DNA of 64,000 bases from assembly GCF_000682675.1 (NCBI RefSeq), contig NZ_AWFA01000034.1:105220-169219 (forward strand), in the 5' to 3' direction. A program made the position numbers and the translations under genes. Positions 18,832-27,787 of this stretch are shown one piece after another. Numbering within the stretch: position 1 is the stretch's first letter; every line of letters begins with the position of its first letter. A model generated the notes under the pieces. The model did no database searches. It had not been told where the DNA came from and was given only the letters and a program-made list of their open reading frames with translations. Source of the stretch: Hyphomonas pacifica (GTDB lineage Bacteria; Pseudomonadota; Alphaproteobacteria; Caulobacterales; Hyphomonadaceae).

Positions 18832-19593
18832 CTACAGCATACGAGCCGCCAGCGCCTCGGCCTCTGCATCTCCCCGCTGCAACTCTGCCTTCAGCGTTGC
18901 GGCGCGGGCCTGCATCACTTTCTGAAGTGCGCTATGCGTGGGCACGCTTAGCGCCGCCTCCAGCGCGGCGGTGATCTCGTCATGATATTTGCGGCAATCG
19001 AGCGCCGCCAGGGCCCGGGCCCATTGCCAGTGCAGCGCGGCATCTTCCGGGTCGGCAGCAATCGCGGCCTGATAATGTGCCCGGCCATCGCTGATGCTGG
19101 CGCCCATCATCATCGCGCCGATCCGCCCGCCCCGGCGCACCACTTCGAGATTCCAGACAGACAAAAAGCCATTGGCGTAGATATTGCCGGGGTCATCTTC
19201 CAGCACGCTGCGCGCCAGATCCCGCGCCTCCTCGCCCCAGCCGGTCTTGCGGGCAGCACCGTTCGACATGGGCCGAATGATCAGCGACAGGGCGATCGCC
19301 CGCTGCAGGCGGCCTTCCAGATGTTGCTTGTCTATGGCGAGCGCAGCATCGGCCTTGTCCAGCGCGGCGTGCAACAGGGCCTCCGGCGGGTCAGCCGGGC
19401 CGGACATCGCCTCCGCCAGCAGGGCTCGCGCGCTGAAGGCCAGCTCGTCGGGATTGCTCTTGTCAGACGCCGCTGCCAGTGCGGCCTGATACTCCCCCGC
19501 CTGAAACGCCGCCTCCGCTACCCCAGGCTCAGCCCCCGCCGCCCCGGCAAGCATCACCGCCCCCGCCAGAAATGCCACAAGCTTGTGTCTCAT
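18832..19593 (-). CDS. Exported TPR-like protein of unknown function
   Basis: A 253-residue protein with a signal peptide (MRHKLVAFLAGAVMLAGAAGAEP, cleavage near Ala-Glu at 21-22). The mature part is Ala-rich and helical with tetratricopeptide-like repeats: AFQAGEYQAALAAA, LDKADAALAIDKQHLEGRLQRA, LARSVLEDDPGNIYANGFL and AHYQAAIAADPEDAALHWQWARALA. It is probably a periplasmic scaffold. It faces trxB tail to tail, 18 bases apart, and is followed upstream by the tRNA-Met gene. No enzymatic motif is visible. Confidence 0.75.
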   Translation of the reverse strand: MRHKLVAFLAGAVMLAGAAGAEPGVAEAAFQAGEYQAALAAASDKSNPDELAFSARALLAEAMSGPADPPEALLHAALDKADAALAIDKQHLEGRLQRAIALSLIIRPMSNGAARKTGWGEEARDLARSVLEDDPGNIYANGFLSVWNLEVVRRGGRIGAMMMGASISDGRAHYQAAIAADPEDAALHWQWARALAALDCRKYHDEITAALEAALSVPTHSALQKVMQARAATLKAELQRGDAEAEALAARML

Positions 19594-19663
19594 AAGGGAG
19601 AGGATAAGCCGATCAGCGCCAATCCGCCAGCAGTTGGTGGAATTTCTGAAAATTAGAGGAAAA

Positions 19664-19740
19664 TGGTGGTTCGGGGGAGACTTGAACTCCCGACCTCGCG
19701 ATTATGAGTCGCGCGCTCTAACCAGCTGAGCTACCGAACC
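19664..19740 (-). tRNA. tRNA-Met (CAT), elongator
   Basis: Read on the minus strand, the acceptor GGTTCGG (19740-19734) pairs with CCGAACC, and the 3' ACCA is encoded. The D arm is GCTCAGCTGGTTAGAGC. The anticodon stem CGCGA/TCGCG holds the loop CTCATAA, giving anticodon CAT. The T arm has GGGAGTTCAAGTCTCCC. All four stems close. The CAT anticodon would also fit a lysidine-modified tRNA-Ile2, but the GGTTCGG acceptor and general body look like elongator Met, and the pairing at the top of the acceptor stem rules out an initiator. Confidence 0.92.
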
Positions 19741-19882
19741 GATCGCTGATGCGAAGGGCGCCTCATACACGCGGTTTCGCCGCCCTGCAAGCACCTCGCC
19801 TGCACTCGATGCAGACAATTGTGTGCAGATTGCCGGGGCCGGCCCGCCCTGCCCCATCGCCTTGTCCTGCGCCCTGGCCCGC

Positions 19883-20251
19883 TCAGTCGCGATTGCTGAC
19901 CAGCAGCACCGCAATCACCAGCGCCTTGATCCGCGGCAGCCAGGCCAGAACCGCGCCGATCACCATGGCCGCCGACAGCGGCAGCGTCACCCACATCGGC
20001 CAGCCGGACATTGAAATGAACAGGGTGAGCGCCACCAGAACAGGCCCGAGACTGAGCACGGTCAGCCAGGCCGGGCCGTCCTCGGCCGGGATCTCTCCGA
20101 TTGGCTCTCCGCAGACGGCACAGGTGTCGACCTGTTTGAGATAGGCGCGGAAGATGGCCCCCTTGCCGCAGACCGGGCAGCGAAAGCGCAGGCCGCGCCA
20201 GATGGCGGTGCGCAGGCCGGGCGTAGGATAGACATGGGGCTGCTGAGTCAT
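19883..20251 (-). CDS. DUF983 membrane protein with zinc-ribbon-like cysteines
   Basis: The start is taken as the ATG at 20251; a TTG 36 bases upstream is possible. The 122-residue product begins with a short cytoplasmic part that has two CxxC pairs (CPVCGKG and CAVCGEP), then two membrane helices (LTVLSLGPVLVALTLFISM and LPLSAAMVIGAVLAWLP). This is the DUF983 pattern. The cysteine pairs probably bind zinc. Function is unknown; in other alphaproteobacteria such genes lie near cytochrome oxidase genes, which is not the case here. Confidence 0.8.
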   Translation of the reverse strand: MTQQPHVYPTPGLRTAIWRGLRFRCPVCGKGAIFRAYLKQVDTCAVCGEPIGEIPAEDGPAWLTVLSLGPVLVALTLFISMSGWPMWVTLPLSAAMVIGAVLAWLPRIKALVIAVLLVSNRD

Positions 20252-20331
20252 GCGGCCAGCTGTGCGCCTGCCCGCGGGCCAAGGCAAGACGGTGTAAGCG
20301 CGCAGCTGTCAGGGCGGCGCGCCAGCAGGGC

Positions 20332-22014
20332 TCAGGCGAGCTGGCGAACGTCCAGCCCGGCTTCGGCCTCGGCTTCCTTGTCGGCGATCAGGATGTCGGC
20401 CAGCGTGGCGACGAGCGCCCGCGGACGGATCGGCTTTTCGATCATCGTGGTAAAGCCCGCGCGCTGGCAGGCGACCCGCCGCTCAGGGCTGACATCGGCC
20501 GTTACGGCGATGATCGGCGCAGTGGCGTTCGGCCCGGCTGAGGCGCGCAGGGTTTTCAGCACCTCCTCCCCTTCCGTACCGGGCAGGTGAATGTCTGTCA
20601 GAATGGCCTGATAGGACGTGACCAGAGCGCGGTCGATGGCATCCTCGCCGGTCTTTACCGCATCGACTTCCCAGCCCGCCGCAGACAGGGCCCGTGTGAT
20701 GACCAGCGCGCTGACGGCGTGATCCTCTGCCAGCAGGATGCGGCCCAGATCGAAGGCGCGCATGCGGGGCTTTGCGGGAAGGCTGGACACGGCCAGGCGC
20801 GGCCCGGCCTTCTGAACCGGCAGCGTGACCGTGAAGATGGAACCGCCCTGCGGATTGTCCGCCAGCGTGATCTCTCCGCCAAGGCGGCGGGCCAGGCCCT
20901 TGGCGATGGAGAGGCCGAGACCTGAGCCGCCATGCGTCTTCGCGGTCGACGGCGCGGCCTGTTCAAAGGCCTCGAAGAGGCGGGCCTTGTCGGCGTCGCT
21001 GATGCCGCAGCCGGTGTCTTCCACCGTCATGCGCAGCTTGAGACTGCCGGCGGCCTCAAAGGTGGACAGCTCCACGCCGATATAGCCGCGCTCTGTGAAT
21101 TTCAGCGCATTGCTCATCAGATTGAACAATATCTGGCGAATGCGCATGGCGTCGGATTCAAGACGTGGCGCTGCATCGCTCGCCACCTTGATACGCAGAT
21201 CCAGCCGCTTGCCCGCCATGCGCGACTGCCACAGATCACGCGCATCATTGGCAAAGTCGCGCAGGTCAAACGGTGCCTGGCTGATTGACAGTTTTCCGGC
21301 CTCAAGGCGGGAAAGGTCCAAGAGGTCATTCAGCAGGCGGTCCAGATGGCTGCCGCTTTCGGAAATGGTGCGCGCCAGGCGCTTGGCTTCTCCGCTGGCC
21401 TGGTCCTGCAACAGGTCTGCCACGCCCAGAATGCCGGTCAATGGCGTGCGGATTTCATGGCCGACAAAAGCCAGAAAGCGGGATTTCTCAAGCGCGACAT
21501 CTTCGGATTCGCGGCGGGCCTTGATCAGCTTTTTCTGGGCGGATTGCATGGCCCGGGCGCGCATGGCGTTTTCCTGCGCGACGGTGGACAGCAGCGCCTG
21601 GGGGCTGATCAGGCCAAGATACCGCCCGCCTGAAAGCACGATGAGTCCGGCGGTCAGCGCGCTGGTCGAGCCATCGGCAGCGAGCTTTGCCACAAGACCG
21701 ATCGGGGTGCCCTCTTCCGCCATGACGGGGGCGGGCAACATGTACTCGGTCACCGGCAGCGCCGCGATCTGCTGGCGCAGATCCGGACGTGACATGGCCT
21801 CTGTAATCGCCTGGCGGGTCACCATGCCCAGCGCGGCGCCACTGCGCACGACCGGTAGGGCAAACAGGGACGGATCGGAGAGAAACTGGCCCAGTACGGC
21901 GGACACTGTGGCAGCTGGCGGAACAGGCCGCACAGCGACCGCGATATCTTCTACACGTACCGGCATTACAGCGAGGCAGCCCCTTGAATGGTTAAGGACA
22001 CCACCTTGCGCCAT
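20332..22014 (-). CDS. Soluble hybrid histidine kinase with N-terminal CBS pair and receiver domain
   Basis: The 560-residue product has no membrane helix. Residues about 20-150 form a CBS-domain pair (VEDIAVAVRPVPPAATVSAVL, then LPVTEYMLPAPVMAEEGTP), likely to bind a nucleotide. The dimerisation domain has the phospho-acceptor His186 in FVGHEIRTPLTG. The ATP domain shows LFNLMSNALKF and EDTGCGISDADKARLF, then GGSGLGLSIAKGL. The receiver domain near 430-550 has the phosphoacceptor Asp in ILTDIHLPGTEGEE. A shorter start at 21966 (MPVRVEDI) fits the CBS domain well and has AAGGGG upstream. No cognate partner gene is adjacent. Confidence 0.88.
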   Translation of the reverse strand: MAQGGVLNHSRGCLAVMPVRVEDIAVAVRPVPPAATVSAVLGQFLSDPSLFALPVVRSGAALGMVTRQAITEAMSRPDLRQQIAALPVTEYMLPAPVMAEEGTPIGLVAKLAADGSTSALTAGLIVLSGGRYLGLISPQALLSTVAQENAMRARAMQSAQKKLIKARRESEDVALEKSRFLAFVGHEIRTPLTGILGVADLLQDQASGEAKRLARTISESGSHLDRLLNDLLDLSRLEAGKLSISQAPFDLRDFANDARDLWQSRMAGKRLDLRIKVASDAAPRLESDAMRIRQILFNLMSNALKFTERGYIGVELSTFEAAGSLKLRMTVEDTGCGISDADKARLFEAFEQAAPSTAKTHGGSGLGLSIAKGLARRLGGEITLADNPQGGSIFTVTLPVQKAGPRLAVSSLPAKPRMRAFDLGRILLAEDHAVSALVITRALSAAGWEVDAVKTGEDAIDRALVTSYQAILTDIHLPGTEGEEVLKTLRASAGPNATAPIIAVTADVSPERRVACQRAGFTTMIEKPIRPRALVATLADILIADKEAEAEAGLDVRQLA

Positions 22015-22046
22015 AAACCTTTACGCGCCGCAAACACATCCCTAAC

Positions 22047-22087
22047 CAAAAATGAACGCCCGAACCTGTAACAGGCCGGGCGTTCAT
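22047..22087 (-). terminator. Terminator of clpP
   Basis: ATGAACGCCCG at 22052-22062 pairs perfectly with CGGGCGTTCAT at 22077-22087, with a smaller CCTGT/ACAGG stem inside the loop. Read on the minus strand the stem ends in TTTTTGG (complement of 22047-22053). It lies 43 bases beyond the clpP stop. Confidence 0.75.
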
Positions 22088-22129
22088 GATTTCAAAATGA
22101 CTTGAAACGTCTGGGGTGCGCAGACCGCG

Positions 22130-22738
22130 CTATTTCACATCGCTGCGATGGTTCACGATCTTGCCGACAAGGCCATATTCGACGGCTTCCTTCGCGCTCA
22201 TCCAGAAGTCACGGTCTGTGTCTTCCTTGATCTGGGCCAGCGTTTTGCCGGTGGCTTCAGCGAAGATGTTGTTGAGACGTTCGCGCATCTTGATGATCTC
22301 GCGGGCCTGAATTTCAACATCGGTCGCCTGGCCGCCAACGCCGCCGCGCGGTTCATGAAGCAGAAAGCGCGTATTCGGCAGGGCGTAGCGGTTTTCCTTT
22401 TGCGCGGCAGCATAGATCAGCGCACCAGCGGAAGCGACCCAGCCCGTGCCGAGGATCTTCACCGGGGCTTCGACGAACTTGATCATGTCGTGGATCATGT
22501 CGCCGCTTTCGACATGGCCGCCCGGCGAGGAGAGCACCAGGAGGATCGGCTCCTTGCTTTCGGACGAAAGTGCCAGAAGGCGTTCTGACACGCGGCGGGC
22601 CTGCATGAAATCAATCCCGCCGGTCAGCAGGATGGTACGGGCCTTGAACAGCGCTTCTTCGAGAAACGCGTTCGGCTCTGTGGTTTTCTTGTCCTCATTC
22701 TCGTCGTCGAGACGGGGCTCTCGGGCATCAAAGGTCAT
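22130..22738 (-). CDS. clpP: ClpP-family serine protease subunit
   Basis: The start is the ATG at 22738, which follows CCGGAGAGACC; a GTG 15 bases upstream is less likely. The 202-residue product has the ClpP core: SSPGGHVESGD near 70-80 (oxyanion hole), nucleophile Ser103 in WVASAGALIY, His128 in FLLHEPRGG and the acidic DTDRDFW near 173-179. The first 25 residues are acidic and differ from housekeeping ClpP, and VASAGA replaces the usual AASMGA, so this may be a second, divergent ClpP. It would assemble with ClpX or ClpA. A terminator follows it. Confidence 0.87.
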   Translation of the reverse strand: MTFDAREPRLDDENEDKKTTEPNAFLEEALFKARTILLTGGIDFMQARRVSERLLALSSESKEPILLVLSSPGGHVESGDMIHDMIKFVEAPVKILGTGWVASAGALIYAAAQKENRYALPNTRFLLHEPRGGVGGQATDVEIQAREIIKMRERLNNIFAEATGKTLAQIKEDTDRDFWMSAKEAVEYGLVGKIVNHRSDVK

Positions 22739-22923
22739 GGTCTCTCCGGTCACGGGATTCTGTCCCTCTCATAGGTGCGGTGCCACGCGCGCCGGGTCAA
22801 GACCGGTCATGCCAAAGGAGGCTGGCTGTCCCCGCTTTATTGCCTCACGCGCAGGGCGAAATGAAAGAGTCTTGTTTCCCCCTGAATTATGTAGCTTGAT
22901 GGAGGCTTGTGAGGGGACACATC

Positions 22924-23664
22924 ATGACAGATCATCTTGATCCACAGGCAGGCAGATCGCCTGCGCTTTCCTTGTCGCCAAAGCAGCTGGCTTGGGCACT
23001 GGTCGGGATCGGCCTGTTTCTGCTGATGGCCCATGCCGCTGTGCTGTTCCTGAAATACAGGCTTGGCTATGATTATGTGATGGGGCTGGCCCCCATGTTC
23101 AGCCTGGATGAGGAGGCGAATGTGCCGACCCTGGTCTCGGCGCTGGTTCTACTGTCCTGCAGTGTCGCGTTGGCGCTGACGGCCTGCAGCGCCGCGGGAA
23201 CACGCATGGCGCGGGGCTGGTGGGTGCTCAGCGCCGCCTTTCTGTTCCTCGCATTTGATGAAAACGCCCAGATTCACGAAACCCTCAGCGTCATCACCGG
23301 GATTGTGGTGCAGACCTCGTGGATGCCGGCCTTTCCGTGGATCCTGCTCTATGGGCTTGCCGTTGTGGCGCTCGGCATTGTCCTCCTGCCCTGGTTCCTG
23401 AAGCTCGACCGGGGAACACAGATCCGCTTTGCCATCGCCGGCACAATCTATGTTGGCGGCGCGCTGGGCATGGAAGTGATGGAAAGCGCCCTCTACCAAA
23501 TGACCGACCCGACGCTGTCGGCTGAAGGCTGGGAGCGGCTGAACAGCTCCCTCGGCTTCACTTTGATGACCTCCCTGCAGGAATGTCTCGAATATGGCGG
23601 GGCAGCCTATTTCCTCTATGTTCTGGTCAAACGCCTCGGCGCAATTCGCCTTCAGGCTGCATAG
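22924..23664 (+). CDS. Multi-pass membrane protein, first of two paralogues
   Basis: The start is the ATG at 22924 after GAGGGGAC; a GTG at 22909 is less likely. The 246-residue product has about six to seven membrane helices. Conserved polar motifs shared with the gene 95 bases downstream are FSLDEEANVPT, FLAFDENAQIHE, GGALGMEVMES and QECLEYGGAAYFLYVLVKRLG. The buried acidic and His residues suggest a metal site or proton path, as in other membrane hydrolases. I recall similar proteins with a DExxxIHE motif in many bacteria but no named function. Confidence 0.7.
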   Translation: MTDHLDPQAGRSPALSLSPKQLAWALVGIGLFLLMAHAAVLFLKYRLGYDYVMGLAPMFSLDEEANVPTLVSALVLLSCSVALALTACSAAGTRMARGWWVLSAAFLFLAFDENAQIHETLSVITGIVVQTSWMPAFPWILLYGLAVVALGIVLLPWFLKLDRGTQIRFAIAGTIYVGGALGMEVMESALYQMTDPTLSAEGWERLNSSLGFTLMTSLQECLEYGGAAYFLYVLVKRLGAIRLQAA

Positions 23665-23758
23665 CGCGCAGACAAAATCTCACGCAAATGAGCGGTTAAC
23701 TCTTGAGAAACTACGAAAATATGTAATTTTTTGATGAGTTTGGAGTGGGATATGTAAC

Positions 23759-24517
23759 ATGACCGATAATGCGATGCCCTTGGGGGGGCAGGATGAGGGC
23801 GCGCACAGTGCTGTAATTACACCTAAAGGGGTTGCCTGGACGCTGACAGGAATCGGCCTTTTGGCCCTGCTGCCGCATATTGGCGTCCTGGTGATGAAGC
23901 ATGTCTTCGGCAAGCCTTATCTGGGCGGCATGGCCAACATGTTCCACCTGAATGAGGAACATAATGTCCCGACGCTGATTGCCGTCTTCCTGCTGATGAC
24001 GTGTGCGGCAGCGTTGGCCTATACGGCCTCCACCCTGCCAGCCAAAAGCCGTGACCGGGCAGGCTGGCTTGTGATGGCGCTGGTCTTTGCGTTCATGGCC
24101 TTTGACGAGAGCGTGCAGATCCATGAACTGACTTCCCAGCCGATCAATGACATGTTCAATGCGGAGATTCTGCAACCCTTCGGCTGGGTATTGCCCTATG
24201 GCTTTGCGCTGATCGTGCTGGGCTTGGTGCTGGCGCCCTGGTTCTTCCGGCTGGACCGCGCGAGCCAGATCCGGTTCATCATTGCCGGGACGATCTTCGT
24301 GGGCGGCGCGCTGGGCATTGAGATCATCGAGGGCGCGCATTACCGCTCCCTCGGGGAAGAACTGAACCCCGAACTCTATACCAAGGTCAACCAGACACTG
24401 GCGCACGACCTTCTATGGACGCTGCAGGAAAGCATGGAATATATCGGCGCGGGCTATTTCCTGTATGCGATCATCAAACGGCTGGGCGGCATACAGATGG
24501 CCCCGGCGATTCGCTAG
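23759..24517 (+). CDS. Multi-pass membrane protein, second of two paralogues
   Basis: A 252-residue membrane protein closely parallel to the preceding gene along its whole length: [64 protein letters not shown] and [23 protein letters not shown]. The same acidic and His residues are kept while loops differ, which points to selection on these residues. It has its own upstream region of 94 bases with an AT-rich stretch. Its stop overlaps the convergent recQ stop by 4 bases. Function unknown. Confidence 0.7.
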   Translation: MTDNAMPLGGQDEGAHSAVITPKGVAWTLTGIGLLALLPHIGVLVMKHVFGKPYLGGMANMFHLNEEHNVPTLIAVFLLMTCAAALAYTASTLPAKSRDRAGWLVMALVFAFMAFDESVQIHELTSQPINDMFNAEILQPFGWVLPYGFALIVLGLVLAPWFFRLDRASQIRFIIAGTIFVGGALGIEIIEGAHYRSLGEELNPELYTKVNQTLAHDLLWTLQESMEYIGAGYFLYAIIKRLGGIQMAPAIR

Positions 24518-26349
24518 GCGGCCTGGGCGATAATCCGGGAAACGTCTTCGGCATAGCGCTGGGCCTTTTTCTCACCCACCCCGCTGATCAGGCGCAGCTC
24601 GTCTGCGTCTGTCGGGCGCTCGCGGGCGATCTCTGCCAGCGTGCGGTCATGGAAAATAACATAGGGCGGCACGCCGCGCGTCTTGGCGATCTCCGTGCGC
24701 CAGGCCCGCAGGGAATCGAACAGCGCCTGATCGCGGACTGAAAGGTCCGCCAGCGCCTGTGTCGCCGCAGCGCTGCGGCCCTTGCTGCGCCGACGGGTGG
24801 CTGCCGGGTCTGCGCGCAGCATGATGGTTTTCTCCCCCCGGAAAAAGGCACGCGCGGCATCCGCATCCGGCACGACCACCGCCGGACGGTTCACCTCTCC
24901 CCCTTCAGCCAGAAGGCCATCATAGAGCAGCGCATCAAAGACGCGCGTCCAGCCTTGCTTGGGCAATTCCTTGCCGATGCCAAAGGTGGAGAGCGCCGCC
25001 ATTTCCTGATCGAAATCATCGCGCGCCTGACCCAGCAAATGATTGACCAATCGTCCGCGTCCGATCTTCTGGCCGCACCGCAAGACGGCAGAGACCGCCA
25101 TCTGCGCCCAGCGCGTCGCATCATAGGGCTCGCCGCTTTCGCCGCGGCAGATGTCGCACGCTCCGCAGGGCTGGACATTCTCTTCCCCGAAATAGCGCCG
25201 CACAGAGGCACGTCGGCATTCATCACCGTCAAAGAAGGCAAACAGCTGGCGTGTCTTGGTGATCTGTACACGTTTGATCGTGTCCGGCGCATCGCTCTCA
25301 TAGGTCCAGCTCAGCGAGCGGCGCATGTCGGCAGGGCCATACAGGGCGATGCCCTCGGCAGGCTCCCCGTCACGCCCGGCCCGGCCGACTTCCTGCCAAT
25401 AGGCCTCAAGCGTCTTGGGTGGATCTGCATGGATCACAAAGCGCACATCCGGCTTGTCGACCCCCATGCCGAAGGCGACCGTGGCGCACATGACGAGGCC
25501 ATCCTCCAGCAGGAAGCGGCGCTGACGCTCGGCCCGCACGTCGGCGTCGAGCCCGGCATGATAGGCCAGTGCAGGCATGCCGGATCGCTCCAGCGCCTCG
25601 GCCAGGTCTTCGGTTGCGTTGCGGGTTGCGGCATAGACAACGCCGGAGAGGCCCTTGCGCGCCTTGACGAGAGAGACGACGCGCTGCGTGCGGTTGCCTT
25701 CCTTCGGTTCGGCGGCGAGGGCGAGATTGGGACGATCAAAGCTCGCGACATGCTGGGCCGGTCTGGTCAGGTCCAGCTGGGCGAGAATGTCTTCGCGGGT
25801 CCGCGCGTCTGCCGTCGCGGTGACCGCAAGGCGCGGCACGCCGGGGAACAGGCCCTTCAGGCGGCCAAGGGCGCGATAGTCCGGACGGAAATCATGTCCC
25901 CACTGGCTGACGCAGTGTGCCTCGTCCACCGCGATCAGCGAGACCTGCATCTGCGACAGGCGCTGGGCGAGGCCATTGCCGATGCCTTCGGGCGAGACAT
26001 AGAGCATGTCCATTTCGCCGCGCGCGGCCGCCTCCAGCGCCTCGGTGCGGGCATTGAAATCCATCGAGGAATCGAGTCGCTCGGCCCGCACGCCGACCTG
26101 TTTCAGCGCGTCCACCTGATCGGCCATCAGCGCGATCAGCGGCGAGACAACAATGCCGACGCCGCCCCGCAGAATGGCCGGGATCTGGTAGCAGAGAGAC
26201 TTGCCGCCGCCAGTCGGCAGAACGGCCAGCGCATCGCGGCCTGCCAGCACATCCTCGATCACATGCTCCTGCAGGCCCCGGAACGCATCATAGCCATAGA
26301 TACGCTTCAGCAGCGCACGGGCGTCATCAAGTGTGGGGCTGGCAGACAT
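24514..26349 (-). CDS. recQ: ATP-dependent DNA helicase RecQ
   Basis: The start is taken as the ATG at 26349 (MSASPTLDD); the frame stays open upstream but that leader is unlike RecQ. The 611-residue enzyme has the Walker A LPTGGGKS with Lys50, [17 protein letters not shown] from Asp142, the helicase C-terminal motif [12 protein letters not shown], the RQC zinc site ([10 protein letters not shown] then CGACDIC) and a C-terminal HRDC domain (about 530-611). It unwinds recombination and replication intermediates. All parts of a full-length RecQ are present. Confidence 0.93.
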   Translation of the reverse strand: MSASPTLDDARALLKRIYGYDAFRGLQEHVIEDVLAGRDALAVLPTGGGKSLCYQIPAILRGGVGIVVSPLIALMADQVDALKQVGVRAERLDSSMDFNARTEALEAAARGEMDMLYVSPEGIGNGLAQRLSQMQVSLIAVDEAHCVSQWGHDFRPDYRALGRLKGLFPGVPRLAVTATADARTREDILAQLDLTRPAQHVASFDRPNLALAAEPKEGNRTQRVVSLVKARKGLSGVVYAATRNATEDLAEALERSGMPALAYHAGLDADVRAERQRRFLLEDGLVMCATVAFGMGVDKPDVRFVIHADPPKTLEAYWQEVGRAGRDGEPAEGIALYGPADMRRSLSWTYESDAPDTIKRVQITKTRQLFAFFDGDECRRASVRRYFGEENVQPCGACDICRGESGEPYDATRWAQMAVSAVLRCGQKIGRGRLVNHLLGQARDDFDQEMAALSTFGIGKELPKQGWTRVFDALLYDGLLAEGGEVNRPAVVVPDADAARAFFRGEKTIMLRADPAATRRRSKGRSAAATQALADLSVRDQALFDSLRAWRTEIAKTRGVPPYVIFHDRTLAEIARERPTDADELRLISGVGEKKAQRYAEDVSRIIAQAA

Positions 26350-26405
26350 GGCGCCAGTTGTGGCGGGCGAAGTGAGTCGGGGCAAGAGGCTGTGTGTGCC
26401 GTGAT

Positions 26406-26420
26406 GCCCCTCACCTCCCA
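26406..26420 (+). repeat. Left inverted repeat of the DUF559 cassette
   Basis: GCCCCTCACCTCCCA here matches, in reverse complement and with one base missing, TGGGAGGTGAGGGC at 26857-26870. The two copies enclose the DUF559 gene. Confidence 0.6.
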
Positions 26421-26453
26421 CGTCCTGCAACTCCGATCCGTCGCTATTGTGGG

Positions 26454-26972
26454 ATGGGCGGGACAACGAAACGGGCCAGACAGTTAAGGCGTGACCAGAC
26501 GTTTGCAGAACGGCTGGTCTGGGCGCGCCTTCGCAATCGCCAGCTCAATGGTTGGAAGTTTCGCCGCCAGCATCCCATAGGCCCATATTATGCAGACTTT
26601 GCCTGCCTTGACCTGATGCTTGTCGTGGAACTGGATGGCGATAGCCACGGTACGGAAGCGGACATATCCAGGGACACGCAGCGCACGGCTTTTCTTGAAG
26701 CACAAGGATGGACCGTGGTCCGGTTCTGGAATGTGGAGGTGCTGGACAGTCTGGATGGTGTGCTCCGCCAGATTCACGATGCAGGACAATTTCTGGCGGC
26801 CCGACCGGACTGCCCCCCCCTCCCACCGGGAGAGGAGGGGCCCATCGCGTCAGCGATGGGAGGTGAGGGCTTCGCCGAACGCCTCCACCAGGAACGTATG
26901 GCGGCGGGCGACGGCGAGGGCGTCGCGGGCATAGCCACCGCCGAGGACGCCGCAGACGGGAACCCCGGCTGA
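26454..26972 (+). CDS. DUF559 (Vsr/endonuclease-like fold) protein
   Basis: The start is taken as the ATG at 26454 ([23 protein letters not shown]). The core of about 110 residues matches DUF559: [30 protein letters not shown], then VELDGDSHG and [18 protein letters not shown], a PD-(D/E)xK-like nuclease pattern. The last 60 residues come from repeat DNA ([19 protein letters not shown]) and overlap the end of the convergent deacetylase-like gene, so this tail is probably not functional. A run of eight C at 26813-26820 sits at the join and could shift the frame. The family's role is unknown. Confidence 0.65.
   Translation: MGGTTKRARQLRRDQTFAERLVWARLRNRQLNGWKFRRQHPIGPYYADFACLDLMLVVELDGDSHGTEADISRDTQRTAFLEAQGWTVVRFWNVEVLDSLDGVLRQIHDAGQFLAARPDCPPLPPGEEGPIASAMGGEGFAERLHQERMAAGDGEGVAGIATAEDAADGNPG
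26841..26860. repeat. Perfect 8-base hairpin at the HDAC-like gene stop
   Basis: CCCATCGC at 26841-26848 and GCGATGGG at 26853-26860 flank a GTCA loop. The hairpin spans the stop codon (26850-26852) of the histone-deacetylase-like gene and belongs to the repeat DNA at the right end of the DUF559 cassette. It could end transcription from one or both sides, though it has no T-run. Confidence 0.55.
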
Positions 26973-27752
26973 TCGGCAGGCGCGGGCGACATAGGCATCG
27001 CGGGCCTTCAAGCCGTCATCACTGAGAGACAAGAGCCCCAGCCGGTCCTCCTCATGCGGATCGACGCCGGCATTGTAGAAGACAATATCCGGCGAAGTGC
27101 CCAGCGCAGCCTCGACCAACTCTTTCAGCGCAGACAAATAGGCCGCATCGCCCGTGCCCTTGGGTACGCCGATGTCGAGATCAGACGGCGGCTTGTCACG
27201 CGGCCAGTTCTGCTCGCAATGGAGCGAGGCGGTAAAGACGCGCGGATCATAGCGGAAGATCAATGCCGTGCCATCGCCCTGATGGACATCGCAATCAATG
27301 ACCGCGACGCGCTGCACCGTGTGGTCATCCAGCAACAGCTTTCCCGCTACGCCGACATCATTGAACACGCAGAAGCCTGCCCCACCCTCCGGCCCGGCAT
27401 GGTGGCTGCCGCCTGCCAGGTTTACCGCGGCCCCCTGCTCCAGCGCGTAGCGCGCGGCGAGGATGGTGCCTGCGACAGAGGCTGACGAGCGCCGCGCAAT
27501 CGCGGGCGTGATCTCGAAGCCGACCTTGCGGGCAGCTTTGGCGTCCAGCGTCTGCGTCAGGATGGCGGTGACATAGGCTTCGTCATGGGCGAGCTGCAAC
27601 TCATCCGCGCTGGCATAGCCGGGCAGGATGAAGTCATGGCCGTCTTCGCGCAGCAGCTCTGCCACGAGCGCATATTTGCGCATCGGGAAGCGATGGTCAT
27701 CGGCCACGGTCTTGGCGTCATAATCAGGGTGGTGGACAATCGGCAGGCGCAT
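26850..27752 (-). CDS. Histone deacetylase / acetylpolyamine amidohydrolase family protein
   Basis: The start is the ATG at 27752; a TTG codon just before it is in frame. The 300-residue zinc hydrolase has the class II-like motifs: GGSHHAGPEGGAGFCVFND with His117-His118, DCDVHQGDGT with ligands Asp155 and His157, and NAGVDPHEEDRLG with ligand Asp236, then GGGY near 270. Bacterial members remove acetyl groups from small amines or proteins in the cytoplasm. The last codons (ALTSHR) lie inside the inverted-repeat DNA shared with the DUF559 cassette, so the original C-terminus may have been altered. Confidence 0.88.
   Translation of the reverse strand: MRLPIVHHPDYDAKTVADDHRFPMRKYALVAELLREDGHDFILPGYASADELQLAHDEAYVTAILTQTLDAKAARKVGFEITPAIARRSSASVAGTILAARYALEQGAAVNLAGGSHHAGPEGGAGFCVFNDVGVAGKLLLDDHTVQRVAVIDCDVHQGDGTALIFRYDPRVFTASLHCEQNWPRDKPPSDLDIGVPKGTGDAAYLSALKELVEAALGTSPDIVFYNAGVDPHEEDRLGLLSLSDDGLKARDAYVARACRSAGVPVCGVLGGGYARDALAVARRHTFLVEAFGEALTSHR
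26857..26870 (-). repeat. Right inverted repeat of the DUF559 cassette
   Basis: TGGGAGGTGAGGGC is the reverse complement of 26406-26420 with one G missing. It encodes the last residues of the deacetylase-like gene on the minus strand. Confidence 0.6.
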
Positions 27753-27787
27753 CAAGCCGGGAACCTAAAGGGTTTTTCGCCCATTTC

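Noticed and set aside
19664..19740. tRNA-Ile2 (CAT, lysidine) as the identity of the tRNA gene
   Set aside because: The acceptor GGTTCGG and the general body look like elongator Met; the Ile2 determinants were not seen. Without a covariance search a small doubt remains.
21095..22045. A 316-codon plus-strand frame across the hybrid kinase gene
   Set aside because: Ser/Arg/Ala-rich shadow of the kinase reading frame without motifs.
24955..26487. A 510-codon open frame on the plus strand across recQ
   Set aside because: Antisense to recQ, no ribosome site, no domain and composition typical of a shadow frame.
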